In this document: positions 8,804 to 17,570 of the stretch, one piece after another
How the letters are laid out: each line of letters opens with the position of its first letter
Position numbering within the stretch: the stretch's first letter is position 1
Origin: Virgibacillus necropolis
Lineage (GTDB): Bacteria; Bacillota; Bacilli; Bacillales; Amphibacillaceae
Direction of reading: 5' to 3'
DNA length: 64,000 nt
Assembly (NCBI RefSeq): GCF_002224365.1
Contig: NZ_CP022437.1
Location: forward strand, 1,054,001 to 1,118,000
Notes under the pieces: generated by a model
Told to the model about the DNA's origin: nothing
Databases searched by the model: none
What the model saw: only the letters and a program-made list of their open reading frames with translations
Translations under genes and position numbers: made by a program

Positions 8804-9674
8804 TATGTTCTGCAAAATCATTTACAGTAGTTAATTGGAGTGAAGATTCTCTGAAGATTAACCAAGTTTTCCGGTAGATTAATTGATTGTTTTCCATTTT
8901 TAAATCATATGAGTAAAAAGAGTCATTATTAGTCAAACACGATTTCGGAATGATAGAATATCCTAGGTTATTTTGGACCATTTCTTTACATGTTTCCACC
9001 TTATCAACTTCCATACTTGTCATAGGAGGGGATTTGAATTTTTCCTGCCACCAGTTCTCAATCAGTTCAGATAATGGATTCGCTGGCTTTTGTGTTTTCC
9101 TAATTAAGTTGTTCGGTTGATAAGAAATCATCGGTAAGAATGGCAACTCTTTTAAATTAATTGGCTTTTTTGAAATAATTGATATAGGATCTTGGTTCAG
9201 AAGGACTTTTTTTTCAAGCCATTTATAATTACCTGTAATAATACCAATTTGTATTTCGTTTTTCTCTAGCAATTGTACAATCTCGGAACTCCATCCAGTA
9301 TTAACTTTAACTTGTACTTTTGGATGTAATTCAAGAAATTTCCTCACCAGCGGCGGAAGCTTATACAATGCAAAATTACTTGAGACACCAATACGTAGAC
9401 GGCCTTGCGTATCATTTTTAATCGTTTTAATATAATCCTTCATTTTACTTAATTCAAGAAGAGTGTTTTTGGAGAATTCTACCAAGTACTCCCCTTCAGG
9501 TGTGAAACGAATTTTGTTTCCTTCTCGATTAATAATCTTAATGGTATACTCTTTTTCGATTTGCCGTAGTCTATAGGATATGGCGGGTTGAGAAAGATAT
9601 AAACGATCAGCTGCATTGGTCATATTCTGTTCTTCATGAAGAGTGACTAATAATAAGCAATCTTGTTCTTTCAC
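8781..9674 (-). CDS. LysR-family transcriptional regulator
   Basis: A 297-residue regulator. Residues 1-60 form the winged helix-turn-helix: EEQNMTNAADRLYLSQPAIS followed by YRLRQIEKEY. A substrate-binding domain follows from about 90 (GRLRIGVSSNFALYKLPPLV) to the end, with the usual FLELHPKVQVKV element. It is convergent with the M20/Dpp operon, so control of that operon is plausible but not shown. It is also a plausible local regulator of whatever lies in the 9.7-10 kb gap. Confidence 0.9.
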   Translation of the reverse strand: MKEQDCLLLVTLHEEQNMTNAADRLYLSQPAISYRLRQIEKEYTIKIINREGNKIRFTPEGEYLVEFSKNTLLELSKMKDYIKTIKNDTQGRLRIGVSSNFALYKLPPLVRKFLELHPKVQVKVNTGWSSEIVQLLEKNEIQIGIITGNYKWLEKKVLLNQDPISIISKKPINLKELPFLPMISYQPNNLIRKTQKPANPLSELIENWWQEKFKSPPMTSMEVDKVETCKEMVQNNLGYSIIPKSCLTNNDSFYSYDLKMENNQLIYRKTWLIFRESSLQLTTVNDFAEHMKRAMRS

Positions 9675-10089
9675 TGTCCAATCACTCCTCCATTAAATAT
9701 GTGGGTTGGCTAAATGAATTAGTCTTTGAACTTAACCATTAAGGTTCTTCTGTTTAATAAGACAATAAGATTCTTGTCAAACAAGGTATAGGATTAATCA
9801 GAAAGTCCTCGCCAATTATTAAAATTATATCATAATATTATAATTATTATATTCAAGATAAAATTTAAGCTAACTCGGGGTGCCTGATTTCACTTCTCAA
9901 TATATTAGGCTGTCAGCCAAAGTTCACGAAATAAACCACTTTCAATAACAGTTTCACTTTTTTAACTACTTTTTTATAAATTATTAATTACAAATCTGTA
10001 AAAGGACTTATAAATTTCGAAATTGAAGCTACTGTAACAAACAAAAAATCAGCAGGAGCACAATTCAAATTGCCTCCTACTGATCTATT
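9675..10089. other. Intergenic region, LysR-gene promoter side and repeat copy
   Basis: No gene found. 9815-9860 is very AT-rich with overlapping TTATAATTATTATA-type symmetry and is the likely regulator promoter or T-N11-A binding area. From 10051 the right copy of the 120-bp direct repeat begins, including the 3' end of the hydantoinase gene. A degenerate GGTGCCTGATTTCAC at about 9888 resembles the dispersed GTGCCTGTCAC motif seen elsewhere in the window. Confidence 0.5.
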
Positions 10090-10170
10090 TTAAGCCAAAG
10101 TAGTTTTCTTTAACGAACCGGCTGCTTTTACTCGAATTCTAGTGGCATTGCCAGTTAGGTATGCGAGAGG
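10051..10170. repeat. Direct repeat, right (parental) copy
   Basis: Near-identical to 1-120 (one mismatch). This copy is continuous with the full hydantoinase gene and so is the likely source. Confidence 0.97.
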
Positions 10171-11661
10171 AACATCTTCTAGGTCAACAATTACTAGATC
10201 GTCTGGGTCAGCACCTGCTATAATTGCTTCTTCCTGTGCCATGTTTTTCGCTTTTTCTATTGTTTTATCTCGGCCAAGTTCATCCATTGAAAAGATTTTC
10301 TCAATTTGACCACTTACTTGAGAAATAGCTGATCCAATGGCATTTGCTACCCCAAAGTTATTCGGGCAAATGACCTCGGAAGCCCCTTTTAGTGTATCAG
10401 GAAGCAAAATACTTCCACCACCAACTAAGATAACTGGTATTGGTTCTGCACTTGTTTTCATTTTATCTAGTGCTTCTTCAAGCCTATTCACCATTTTTGC
10501 GTATATTTTTTCTAACAAATCAGTATCCAAGTGGGATACTCTTGATGCATCGCCAAGGTCTGCTTTTCCTAATGCAACAACAATGTCAGTGGTAGTTAAC
10601 GTGTTACCACCAAAAATAAGTGCTTCTTCTGTTAGTCGATAGCCAACGCTGCCTGGACCAATTTGAAATGTATTATCTTCGTCAAGTTGGATAATGGTAC
10701 CGCCACCAAGGCCTACAGACATAATATCTGGCATACGAAAATTTGTACGAACCCCACCGATTTCTACAGCTAGTGATGATTGACGCGGAAATGAATTTGT
10801 TAGAACGCCAATATCGGTTGTTGTTCCACCTACATCAATAACTAGCGCGTCCGATATATTTGTTAAATAAGATGCTCCACGCAAACTGTTTGTTGGCCCA
10901 CAAGCAATGGTTAGGATTGGATATCGTACCGTATATTCAACTGACATAAGTGTTCCATCATTTTGACCGAAAAAGACTTTCGCATGAATGCCTTCTTCTT
11001 TCAATGCATTTACAAATCCATTTGCAGTTGTTCTTGCAACATTTACGATTGCTGCATTCAAAATGGTTGCATTTTCTCTTTCTAGAAGCCCGACATTTCC
11101 AATTTCGCTAGATAAAGAAATAGCTACTTCATCACCAAGAACTTCTTGTAATATTTCAGATGTGCGCTGTTCATGCTCATTTGTTACAGGAGAGAAAACA
11201 GATGTTACAGCGATGGAATCTACTTTTCCTTTCACTTCATTTGCAATTCGGTATATATCCGACTCATCAAGTTCGATGATTTCACGACCATCAAATTCAT
11301 GGCCACCCCGTACAATATACATATGTTTTCCTAAAATAGCCTTAAGATCTTCTGGCACTCCTACTAGTGGTTTTATCGCTAGTGTAGCAGGTGCTCCAAT
11401 ACGTATAACTGCAATTTTATTAAGACGTTTTCGCTCGACGATTGCATTTGTACAATGCGTTGTACCGAGCATCGCATAATCGATATCTCGAGCAGGGACA
11501 TTAGAAGAAGCTACTACTTCTTTTAATGCGTTATATATTCCGCTGCTCACATCAGCAGAAGTAGGAGTTTTCGTTTCCGCAATAACGTTATATGCCTCAT
11601 CTAAAACGACTGCATCTGTATGTGTTCCACCTACGTCAATTCCAATTCGATAGCTTGTCAT
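10090..11661 (-). CDS. Hydantoinase/oxoprolinase family protein (HyuA-type)
   Basis: A 523-residue protein beginning MTSYRIGIDVGGTHTDAVVLD; the DVGGTHTD phosphate loop is at 9-16 and a second ATPase-type loop LVIDVGGTTTDIGVLT lies mid-protein, as in the acetate-kinase/Hsp70 fold of the HyuA/5-oxoprolinase group. Such enzymes open cyclic imides or 5-oxoproline at the cost of ATP. It is shorter than full HyuA (about 700), a common version found with DUF917 proteins. It starts 1 base after the DUF917 gene and is the last gene of a three-gene operon. Its 3' end is duplicated at 1-120. The exact substrate is unknown. Confidence 0.88.
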   Translation of the reverse strand: MTSYRIGIDVGGTHTDAVVLDEAYNVIAETKTPTSADVSSGIYNALKEVVASSNVPARDIDYAMLGTTHCTNAIVERKRLNKIAVIRIGAPATLAIKPLVGVPEDLKAILGKHMYIVRGGHEFDGREIIELDESDIYRIANEVKGKVDSIAVTSVFSPVTNEHEQRTSEILQEVLGDEVAISLSSEIGNVGLLERENATILNAAIVNVARTTANGFVNALKEEGIHAKVFFGQNDGTLMSVEYTVRYPILTIACGPTNSLRGASYLTNISDALVIDVGGTTTDIGVLTNSFPRQSSLAVEIGGVRTNFRMPDIMSVGLGGGTIIQLDEDNTFQIGPGSVGYRLTEEALIFGGNTLTTTDIVVALGKADLGDASRVSHLDTDLLEKIYAKMVNRLEEALDKMKTSAEPIPVILVGGGSILLPDTLKGASEVICPNNFGVANAIGSAISQVSGQIEKIFSMDELGRDKTIEKAKNMAQEEAIIAGADPDDLVIVDLEDVPLAYLTGNATRIRVKAAGSLKKTTLA

Positions 11662-11662
11662 T

Positions 11663-12754
11663 TTATTCTTCCCCCTTGTTTATAAGTTCTTCAACTGGAA
11701 CGAAGTCGATATCATAACCGAAATATCGGGGGCCAGTTGCTTCAATACCTTTTTCAGTACGCCATTTAGCGTCGCAAGGCAATCCTACAACGACACAACG
11801 AGCCCCGTATCGCAAGCCTTCTGTAGTAATTGGCATTCCAGTATCCGAATCCAGTACAGCAATTAGATCTGGTGTCATGCATAACGTTTTTTCTTTCGTT
11901 TCCGCTAGTAAATGTTCGTTTTGAAATTTTAGGTATAGTTCTTCATTTTGATAGTTTTCCATTCCTTCGATTGTAGCTATACCACGTGCAAAGCCGGTTT
12001 CCGTTTTACGGTCGATGTCGGTTACTTTTCCTTTGAACAATGTGTACCCGTTCGTAAGCTTTAACACTTCGGAAACTGCATCATAGTTATTCAGTTTAGC
12101 TTCACGAATGGTTTGGCCTATTTTTTCTTCCAGTTGCAGGATATTGTGAATAGCGCTTTGTTTTACTGTTTTTCCGTCCATTGGATAAATGGAAAGCATG
12201 ACAGATCCACCCATTTCGATGGTCGCACTACGAGCAATTCGCTCTGCCCATACATTGTTTATGGTATTAAGTACCGTATTATTTCCTTTTTCATCCGCTA
12301 GAACCATTGGTGTAGCTGATACGCCGTCTAAATAAAAAGTTACCATTTGTAGTTCAGGAAAAGCTCTGCCCATTCCATCCGCATCGATAACAGGCAAACC
12401 TAACTGTGCAGCTAAGACAAAAGGTAATAATGAATTTACGCCACCTGCTTCGATAGGCATGGTTGCATAAATTTCTTTACCCATGTACGTCTGTAATGCT
12501 TTAAAGGCACCAATCGCTTCTTCACCACTTGGTATTTTTTCAATCATAACAGTTGGCGCTCCCATCATTGCGGATGGAACCACAAGTGCATCGTCAGGTA
12601 CTTCATCAACGGATAATAATTTAATAGGTCCATTTTCTTCAATAGCTTGTAATGCCATTAATTTACCTATATATGGATCACCGCCACCACCGGTACCTAA
12701 AAGAGCAGCACCAATTGCGATATCTTCTATTTCTTGCTTGCCTATTAATCTCAT
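11663..12754 (-). CDS. DUF917 family protein
   Basis: A 363-residue DUF917 protein (start MRLIGKQEIEDIAIGAALLG, then TGGGGDPY). Family members regularly sit beside hydantoinase/oxoprolinase genes and may act with them, perhaps as a partner subunit; the activity is not established. Its start overlaps the stop of the upstream permease in an ATGA junction (12751-12754), and a GGAGG site lies just upstream. No membrane segments or signal peptide are seen. Confidence 0.87.
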   Translation of the reverse strand: MRLIGKQEIEDIAIGAALLGTGGGGDPYIGKLMALQAIEENGPIKLLSVDEVPDDALVVPSAMMGAPTVMIEKIPSGEEAIGAFKALQTYMGKEIYATMPIEAGGVNSLLPFVLAAQLGLPVIDADGMGRAFPELQMVTFYLDGVSATPMVLADEKGNNTVLNTINNVWAERIARSATIEMGGSVMLSIYPMDGKTVKQSAIHNILQLEEKIGQTIREAKLNNYDAVSEVLKLTNGYTLFKGKVTDIDRKTETGFARGIATIEGMENYQNEELYLKFQNEHLLAETKEKTLCMTPDLIAVLDSDTGMPITTEGLRYGARCVVVGLPCDAKWRTEKGIEATGPRYFGYDIDFVPVEELINKGEE

Positions 12755-14088
12755 GAAACTTTTCCTCCTTTTGTGTTTGGTTTCGTAATCGATTCCTTAT
12801 TCGTACGATTAATTAGTTTTCCCAAGATAAGTTGTAGTCCGAAAGCAACTAGAAATGCGTCAAGGCCCGATGCTCCTGTTAGCGTAAACAAACCAAATCC
12901 ATTTGGGGCAGGTATAGTCATAAATGCTACCAGTGCAGCTATTACCCATACATTAATACCGACTATTTCCACATTTTTTGTTTCTCCGAGCTTTTCAAAA
13001 CTATATTTTTTACGGTTTACCATGAAGTCTGCAACATATATTCCTCCAATAGGTGGGATTAATGCACTTAAAAAATTCAAGAAAGGAATAAAATTGTCAT
13101 ATATACCAGCGACTGCCATTCCCGTGCCGATAAAACCGGCTATAACCGTTAATATGGACTTAGGGACTTTCTGGAAAATCACTGAAAATCCAAGTGCGGA
13201 AGAATATAGATTGTTATCATTTGTTGTCCACTGCGCTAGTATTAAAACGAGCAGTGCAGCCGTTCCCCAACCGAGGCCTAGCATAATCTCAACGATATCA
13301 ACTTGAGTTGTTGCTTTTGCTAGAACTACAGCAATAATTAAAACAATACTAAACCCTACAAAATATGCCATGAAAGATGAGATGATTGCATCTTTAGTAG
13401 AATGTGCATATCGGGAAATATCCGGTCCGATAATGGCGCCTATTGCTAGTGAACCAATGATCAACGATATTGCAGTTCCAAGTGTTAGTGGGTCCCCAAT
13501 AATAGGTGCTTTAATTACTTCCTCAAAGTTAGTACTATTCATTACTTTTATTAGAGAACTAATTAATAAGATTGCCAAAAGAGGTACTGCTAGTAAACTT
13601 AATTTTTCAATTGCTTTATACCCGATAAATGCTGTTGTAGTCATTAATAGTCCACCAATGAGAACTAGAATTAGTGGGGGAATATTAATACTTAAACCAT
13701 CAATTAAAATATTGTGTAAGCTTGCTCCGAATAAATCAAGCTGAACGCCAAACCATCCAAATAAGGCAATTGCAATAATGATTGAAACCGCATAAGATCC
13801 GTACTTACCTAAGGCAAATCTAGAAACGAGAGCTGTTGGCAAACCTGTCTTCGCTCCCACAACACAGCATAGCGCACTAAGTACTGCCAAAACGAATGAA
13901 CCGACAAATGAAGCAATAATGGCTTGTGAAAACGATAATCCAGCACCCAATGCTCCTCCTAGAACAATAGCCGATAATGCTACAATTGCTCCCATCCAGA
14001 CAAATGATAGTTTCAACCATCCTTTTCGTTTATCTTGTGGTACCGGTTCAAGTTCATAATCTTTAACTAGACTAAATCGATTTTTCAT
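12751..14088 (-). CDS. NCS1-type purine/cytosine/hydantoin permease (CodB-like)
   Basis: A 445-residue membrane protein with about 12 hydrophobic helices. The N-terminus (PVPQDKRKGWLKLSFVWMGA) and GADISRY-like loop (GPDISRYAHSTKDA) are typical of nucleobase:cation symporter-1. GGGAGG precedes ATG 14088. It is the first gene of the operon with DUF917 and hydantoinase, so I infer uptake of the cyclic amide or ureide that they process. CodB itself takes cytosine, but no cytosine deaminase is nearby. Confidence 0.88.
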   Translation of the reverse strand: MKNRFSLVKDYELEPVPQDKRKGWLKLSFVWMGAIVALSAIVLGGALGAGLSFSQAIIASFVGSFVLAVLSALCCVVGAKTGLPTALVSRFALGKYGSYAVSIIIAIALFGWFGVQLDLFGASLHNILIDGLSINIPPLILVLIGGLLMTTTAFIGYKAIEKLSLLAVPLLAILLISSLIKVMNSTNFEEVIKAPIIGDPLTLGTAISLIIGSLAIGAIIGPDISRYAHSTKDAIISSFMAYFVGFSIVLIIAVVLAKATTQVDIVEIMLGLGWGTAALLVLILAQWTTNDNNLYSSALGFSVIFQKVPKSILTVIAGFIGTGMAVAGIYDNFIPFLNFLSALIPPIGGIYVADFMVNRKKYSFEKLGETKNVEIVGINVWVIAALVAFMTIPAPNGFGLFTLTGASGLDAFLVAFGLQLILGKLINRTNKESITKPNTKGGKVS

Positions 14089-14114
14089 TTTCTATTCCTC
14101 CCAACTTTTTACTA

Positions 14115-14705
14115 TTATTTGGTGTATTTTTCTTCAAGCTCCAGAAATAAGGTATGAATCATTTGATCAGCCAATTCTACCTGCTCGGTAAAATCCTTGC
14201 CTTCATACAATTTTATCCCCCAAAAAACACCATTCCCGATGAGAACCCATTGCTTAATTACACGATCCACCTCGCATGATGACATCAGCGGGTAGCTTTT
14301 TTTTAAGAAGGATCCCAGTGATTCTACAAGCCAATCATTGATGTGTAACATATGATTATTCAGATGTTCATTAATTTTTGGTATAGGTGATGTAACGAGG
14401 GAGATATATGCAGTTGTACGCTGCTCATCTCCCTTATGATGAGCGACAATACCATGGAGCAAAGCAGAGAAAATTTGATTAACAGGACTGTTTTTATTAT
14501 TGTTTAAAACGCTCTCCATTTGCCTGAAATGATCATCTAGTAGTTGCTGAAATGCTGCGATAAACAATGTTTCCTTATTTTCATAAAAAAAGTAAATGGA
14601 CGCAGGCTTTATTCCAACCTCTGTTGCAATTTTCCTCATTGTTGCTCCGTGATATCCGTGTATAGAATACTGATTTAAAGCTGCATCGATCAGCTTATTT
14701 TTCAT
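14115..14705 (-). CDS. TetR-family transcriptional regulator
   Basis: A 196-residue regulator with an N-terminal TetR helix-turn-helix (HGATMRKIATEVGIKPASIY followed by FFYENKETLF, about 18-50) and a divergent ligand domain. It lies directly upstream of, and in the same direction as, the permease-DUF917-hydantoinase operon, 26 bases away. Its own ribosome site overlaps a palindrome at 14717-14734, suggesting self-repression and control of the operon. Confidence 0.9.
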   Translation of the reverse strand: MKNKLIDAALNQYSIHGYHGATMRKIATEVGIKPASIYFFYENKETLFIAAFQQLLDDHFRQMESVLNNNKNSPVNQIFSALLHGIVAHHKGDEQRTTAYISLVTSPIPKINEHLNNHMLHINDWLVESLGSFLKKSYPLMSSCEVDRVIKQWVLIGNGVFWGIKLYEGKDFTEQVELADQMIHTLFLELEEKYTK

Positions 14706-14716
14706 TTATTTTCACC

Positions 14717-14734
14717 ACCTAACGATTGTTAGGT
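14717..14734 (-). promoter_or_regulatory. Probable TetR operator overlapping the ribosome site
   Basis: ACCTAAC-GATT-GTTAGGT is a perfect 7+7 inverted repeat, 11 bases upstream of the TetR start codon and covering its GGTGGTG ribosome site. TetR-family proteins usually bind such palindromes in their own leader. Confidence 0.72.
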
Positions 14735-14941
14735 AATTATAAAAGCTAAATATATAGAAGTCAATGTATTTTTTGATAATTCACTGAAGGTTGAATGTTT
14801 GGTTTTGTTTTGGGGTGTGGGTGTTGATGGTTGCTGTGGGTTAAACAATTAATAAACGACCAATACAATTTAACCTTTAAAAAGGTTTTTTTCTATTTTT
14901 GTCGAATAATTATATGAATCAACAAAAAGGTGGGTTAATCA

Positions 14942-15511
14942 TTGAATACTCTTGAATTCATTTCATCCATAATTAAATCTATTGCTTGGCCTAGTGTGAT
15001 AATAGTTATAATCATAACTTTAAGAAAACCTCTTCAAAAATTACTCTATAATATCAACAAGGTAACGTACAGCAATGTTGCAATTGAATTTACGGAAGAG
15101 CTTGAAGCGGCAAAACAGAATCTTGAAAAAGCCAAACCGGTTTTCACCCTTAACAATAATCAAGATAAAAGTTTTAATAAAAGAGAAAATGAAATTATTG
15201 AAGTTGCAAAAATATCTCCGTCTGCTTCTATTACAATGTCTTGGTTAATGGTTGAAGAAGCAATTAATCAAACTATTAATCATGAGTTCCAAGATGGAGA
15301 GATAGAAGCACCTCTACAAAGTATTCAGTTTCTTAAGGAGCAAGGAATAATTAGTTCAGAAATTGAAGTTATACTGAATAAATTGAGAAGATTAAGAAAT
15401 AGCGCTGTACATGGGAATCTCAACGAAAAGCTACCCTACTCAGCAGCAATCGAATACTTTGGACTCGCAAAAAATATGAAAGATATATTGGGGTCAGACC
15501 CCGAAAAATAA
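14942..15511 (+). CDS. Membrane-anchored protein of unknown function
   Basis: A 189-residue protein starting at TTG 14942 behind AAGGTGG. One N-terminal helix (about 9-26, IKSIAWPSVIIVIIITL) is followed by a soluble, helix-rich tail. The C-terminal part (AINQTINHEF, LRRLRNSAVHGN) resembles DUF4145-like HEPN folds, where an R-x-x-x-x-H motif (here RNSAVH) can be a ribonuclease site. That is only a resemblance. It is single and is not obviously in an operon. A GGGGTCAGACCCC palindrome overlaps its stop. Confidence 0.7.
   Translation: MNTLEFISSIIKSIAWPSVIIVIIITLRKPLQKLLYNINKVTYSNVAIEFTEELEAAKQNLEKAKPVFTLNNNQDKSFNKRENEIIEVAKISPSASITMSWLMVEEAINQTINHEFQDGEIEAPLQSIQFLKEQGIISSEIEVILNKLRRLRNSAVHGNLNEKLPYSAAIEYFGLAKNMKDILGSDPEK
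15491..15503. repeat. GGGGTCAGACCCC palindrome
   Basis: A 13-base palindrome at the 3' end of the preceding gene. The same short sequence is a common dispersed intergenic repeat in many bacteria. It is seen only once in this window. Confidence 0.6.
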
Positions 15512-15586
15512 TCTGTATAGATGACATCAAAACCTCAATATGTAATAATAGATTTGTTGAAATATGCAACAAATGAGGGATGGGAA

Positions 15587-17332
15587 ATGATAAAGGTACT
15601 TCTAATTGCACCATACCAAGGGCTAGCTGAAACAGCTAAGAAAGTGAATATACCGGATGACATTCAATTGGATGTAACGATAGCTAACCTAGAAGAAGGC
15701 GTTAGAGTAGCGCAATTAGCGGAAAAACAAGGGTATGAGTTAATCATTAGTCGTGGTGGAACTGCCACTATGATTCAGGATGTCGTTTCGATACCAGTGG
15801 TTCATATAGATATAACCGGATATGATATGTTACGTGTTTTCACTCTCATTCGTGGAATTAAGAAAGGGGTAGCTCTTGTTGGTTTTGCGAATATTTCTCA
15901 GGGTGCAGCCACTATATGCAACATATTAGAATTTGATGTAAAAATGATTACGATTAAATCTAGGGATGAAGTGAGAGGACACTTGGAGAAGTTAAAACAA
16001 CAAGGTTACTCTGTGGTAATTGGCGATGTTATCACTGTTCAAGTTGCTGAGCAGGTCGGGTTGCGCGGGGTTTTAATTACTTCCGGAAAAGAAGCAGTTA
16101 CAGATGCTTTTGAAGAGGGAAAGCGAGTATATAACTTTTTTCGTCGAGTGAATAATCAATTTTACTATTTTCAGGAGACCTTCAATTCTATGCCTTTCCC
16201 AGTTATTTTACTTAATAAAGATGGTGAAATAATTGAAAAAAACTTAATGTACGAACAAGCTATTCAGAGTCATGAAATCGTAAAGTCACCCACTATTTCA
16301 ACGATAATCAAGAAAGTTCTAGAAAATGAAACGAACCAATGGGCTGAACTAGAAGGTGAAAATAATATATACGAAATACAAGCCTTTTTGGTAAGTAAGT
16401 CAGAGGCTATTGTAGGGATAAACATTCATTCTTCAGTACTTAAAACACATATTAAAGCTGTTAAAATTATTGGCAATCCTGTGCATATCCCGATTATTGG
16501 GGAAAGTGACCAGGCTAGACGTATAAGAGAGGCTGTGCAACAATATGCACACATGGACGGTTCAGTGTGTATTATTGGGGAGTCAGGGACAGGTAAATAT
16601 ACGGTTGCACAAGAGATACATTTTGAAAGATATGGGCAAGATGCACCTATTATGGTTATAGAGGGAAGTCACTTAACAAATGAAACCTCAGAAATAAATA
16701 ACATCCAATCAAAGTTGTTAGCTATAAAGCATGGCACTCTTATCCTAAGAGATATAGATTCAATACCTTTTGAAATACAGGATTCCATTCAAAACCTACT
16801 AAATCATATACCAAGTACGATGAAAGTTATCGTTCTTGCAAAAGAATCGCTGGATAAACTCGTGTATGAAGGAACATTTGATGAGATTCTTTATCACAAA
16901 GTTTCTAAATACTCCTTACATCTTTCACCATTGCAAGAGAGGAAGGAAGATATTGGAGCTTTTGTCGATTACTTTTTAACTGAATTTCATGCGGAAAACG
17001 GTGATGAAACAGTGGGGATGAAACAAGAAGCAGCTAACTATCTTATGCAGTTTGATTGGTTGGGTAATCTATCGCAGTTTAAAAAGGCGGTTAAGGAATT
17101 AAGTATGATGACGACAGCGAATTACATAGAGCTTTCTCACGTCGAGGAATTAATGAGTAAATATGAACGGAATAAAGATAAAAATGAGCGCATATCACTC
17201 GATGGAACATTGCAAGAAATTGAACAAAAAGTAATAAAACAGGTATTGCAAGAAGAGGGGAATAATCAATCAAAAGCAGCAACCAGGTTGGGTATTAATC
17301 GTTCCACGTTATGGCGCAAGTTGAAGCAATGA
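15587..17332 (+). CDS. PrpR-N domain transcriptional regulator with a degenerate AAA+ domain
   Basis: A 581-residue protein. I chose ATG 15587 (GAGGGATGGG upstream) over TTG/ATG codons at 15521. About residues 1-175 form a PrpR N-terminal sensor (SRGGTATMIQ), 195-290 a PAS-like region (PFPVILLNKDGEIIEKN), 310-520 an AAA+ domain with Walker A GESGTGK, and the last 45 a Fis-type HTH (QSKAATRLGINRSTLWRKL). The GAFTGA loop that contacts sigma-54 is missing and Walker B reads TLILRDID. So I infer a sigma-A or repressor-type regulator (compare TyrR). It sits just upstream of the kdgT-dtnK-pdxA2 genes and probably controls them. Confidence 0.85.
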   Translation: MIKVLLIAPYQGLAETAKKVNIPDDIQLDVTIANLEEGVRVAQLAEKQGYELIISRGGTATMIQDVVSIPVVHIDITGYDMLRVFTLIRGIKKGVALVGFANISQGAATICNILEFDVKMITIKSRDEVRGHLEKLKQQGYSVVIGDVITVQVAEQVGLRGVLITSGKEAVTDAFEEGKRVYNFFRRVNNQFYYFQETFNSMPFPVILLNKDGEIIEKNLMYEQAIQSHEIVKSPTISTIIKKVLENETNQWAELEGENNIYEIQAFLVSKSEAIVGINIHSSVLKTHIKAVKIIGNPVHIPIIGESDQARRIREAVQQYAHMDGSVCIIGESGTGKYTVAQEIHFERYGQDAPIMVIEGSHLTNETSEINNIQSKLLAIKHGTLILRDIDSIPFEIQDSIQNLLNHIPSTMKVIVLAKESLDKLVYEGTFDEILYHKVSKYSLHLSPLQERKEDIGAFVDYFLTEFHAENGDETVGMKQEAANYLMQFDWLGNLSQFKKAVKELSMMTTANYIELSHVEELMSKYERNKDKNERISLDGTLQEIEQKVIKQVLQEEGNNQSKAATRLGINRSTLWRKLKQ

Positions 17333-17368
17333 TTTCATTTAGATTAACGTAATAGTAACAGTCTTTTT

Positions 17369-17397
17369 AGAGGATCCTGAGTAGGGTTCTCTTTTTT
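17369..17397 (+). terminator. Terminator after the PrpR-type regulator
   Basis: AGAGGATCCT (17369-17378) pairs imperfectly with AGGGTTCTCT (17383-17392), followed by six T. Confidence 0.7.
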
Positions 17398-17403
17398 GTT
17401 TCA

Positions 17404-17478
17404 AAATGCAACACTTATAAGGAAGTTTAAATAGAATTGAAATTGTTTTTATAAAAAAGCGCGAAATATGTTGCATTT
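17404..17478 (+). promoter_or_regulatory. Split inverted repeat, probable regulator sites
   Basis: AAATGCAACA (17404-17413) and TGTTGCATTT (17469-17478) are perfect 10-bp inverted copies 55 bases apart, between the PrpR-type regulator and the operon it likely controls. The spacing suits two bound complexes with DNA bending between them. A sigma-A-like promoter (TTGCAT 17471-17476, N17, TAATAT 17494-17499) has its -35 inside the right arm. No GG/GC -24/-12 sigma-54 promoter is evident. Confidence 0.6.
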
Positions 17479-17504
17479 TTTATCAATATATTTTAATATT
17501 ATAT

Positions 17505-17518
17505 GTGAAAACGCTTTA
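17505..17518 (+). promoter_or_regulatory. cre-like site (CcpA) upstream of kdgT-like gene
   Basis: TGAAAACGCTTTAC matches the CcpA cre consensus in 12 of 14 positions and lies just downstream of the likely -10, a usual position for catabolite repression by roadblock. Confidence 0.5.
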
Positions 17519-17570
17519 CTTTTTAATTTATGTTTAATTTTTAAACGTTATTATAACGAGGGGGATAAAA

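Noticed and set aside
1-10170. Calling the 10-kb segment a transposon or integrative element
   Set aside because: There is no integrase or transposase and the flanking repeat is gene sequence, not att or terminal repeats. Duplication or recombination is more economical.
10988-11479. Forward open frame of 163 codons
   Set aside because: Antisense to the hydantoinase; no ribosome site or recognisable family.
12773-13306. Forward open frame of 177 codons, and another at 13370-13744
   Set aside because: Both are antisense to the NCS1 permease, which has full family motifs.
17440-17499. Possible sigma-54 (-24/-12) promoter, since TTGCAT resembles a -12 element
   Set aside because: The -24 GG is absent (CGCGAAA instead of TGGCACG), and the regulator lacks the GAFTGA loop. 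A sigma-A-like spacing fits better.
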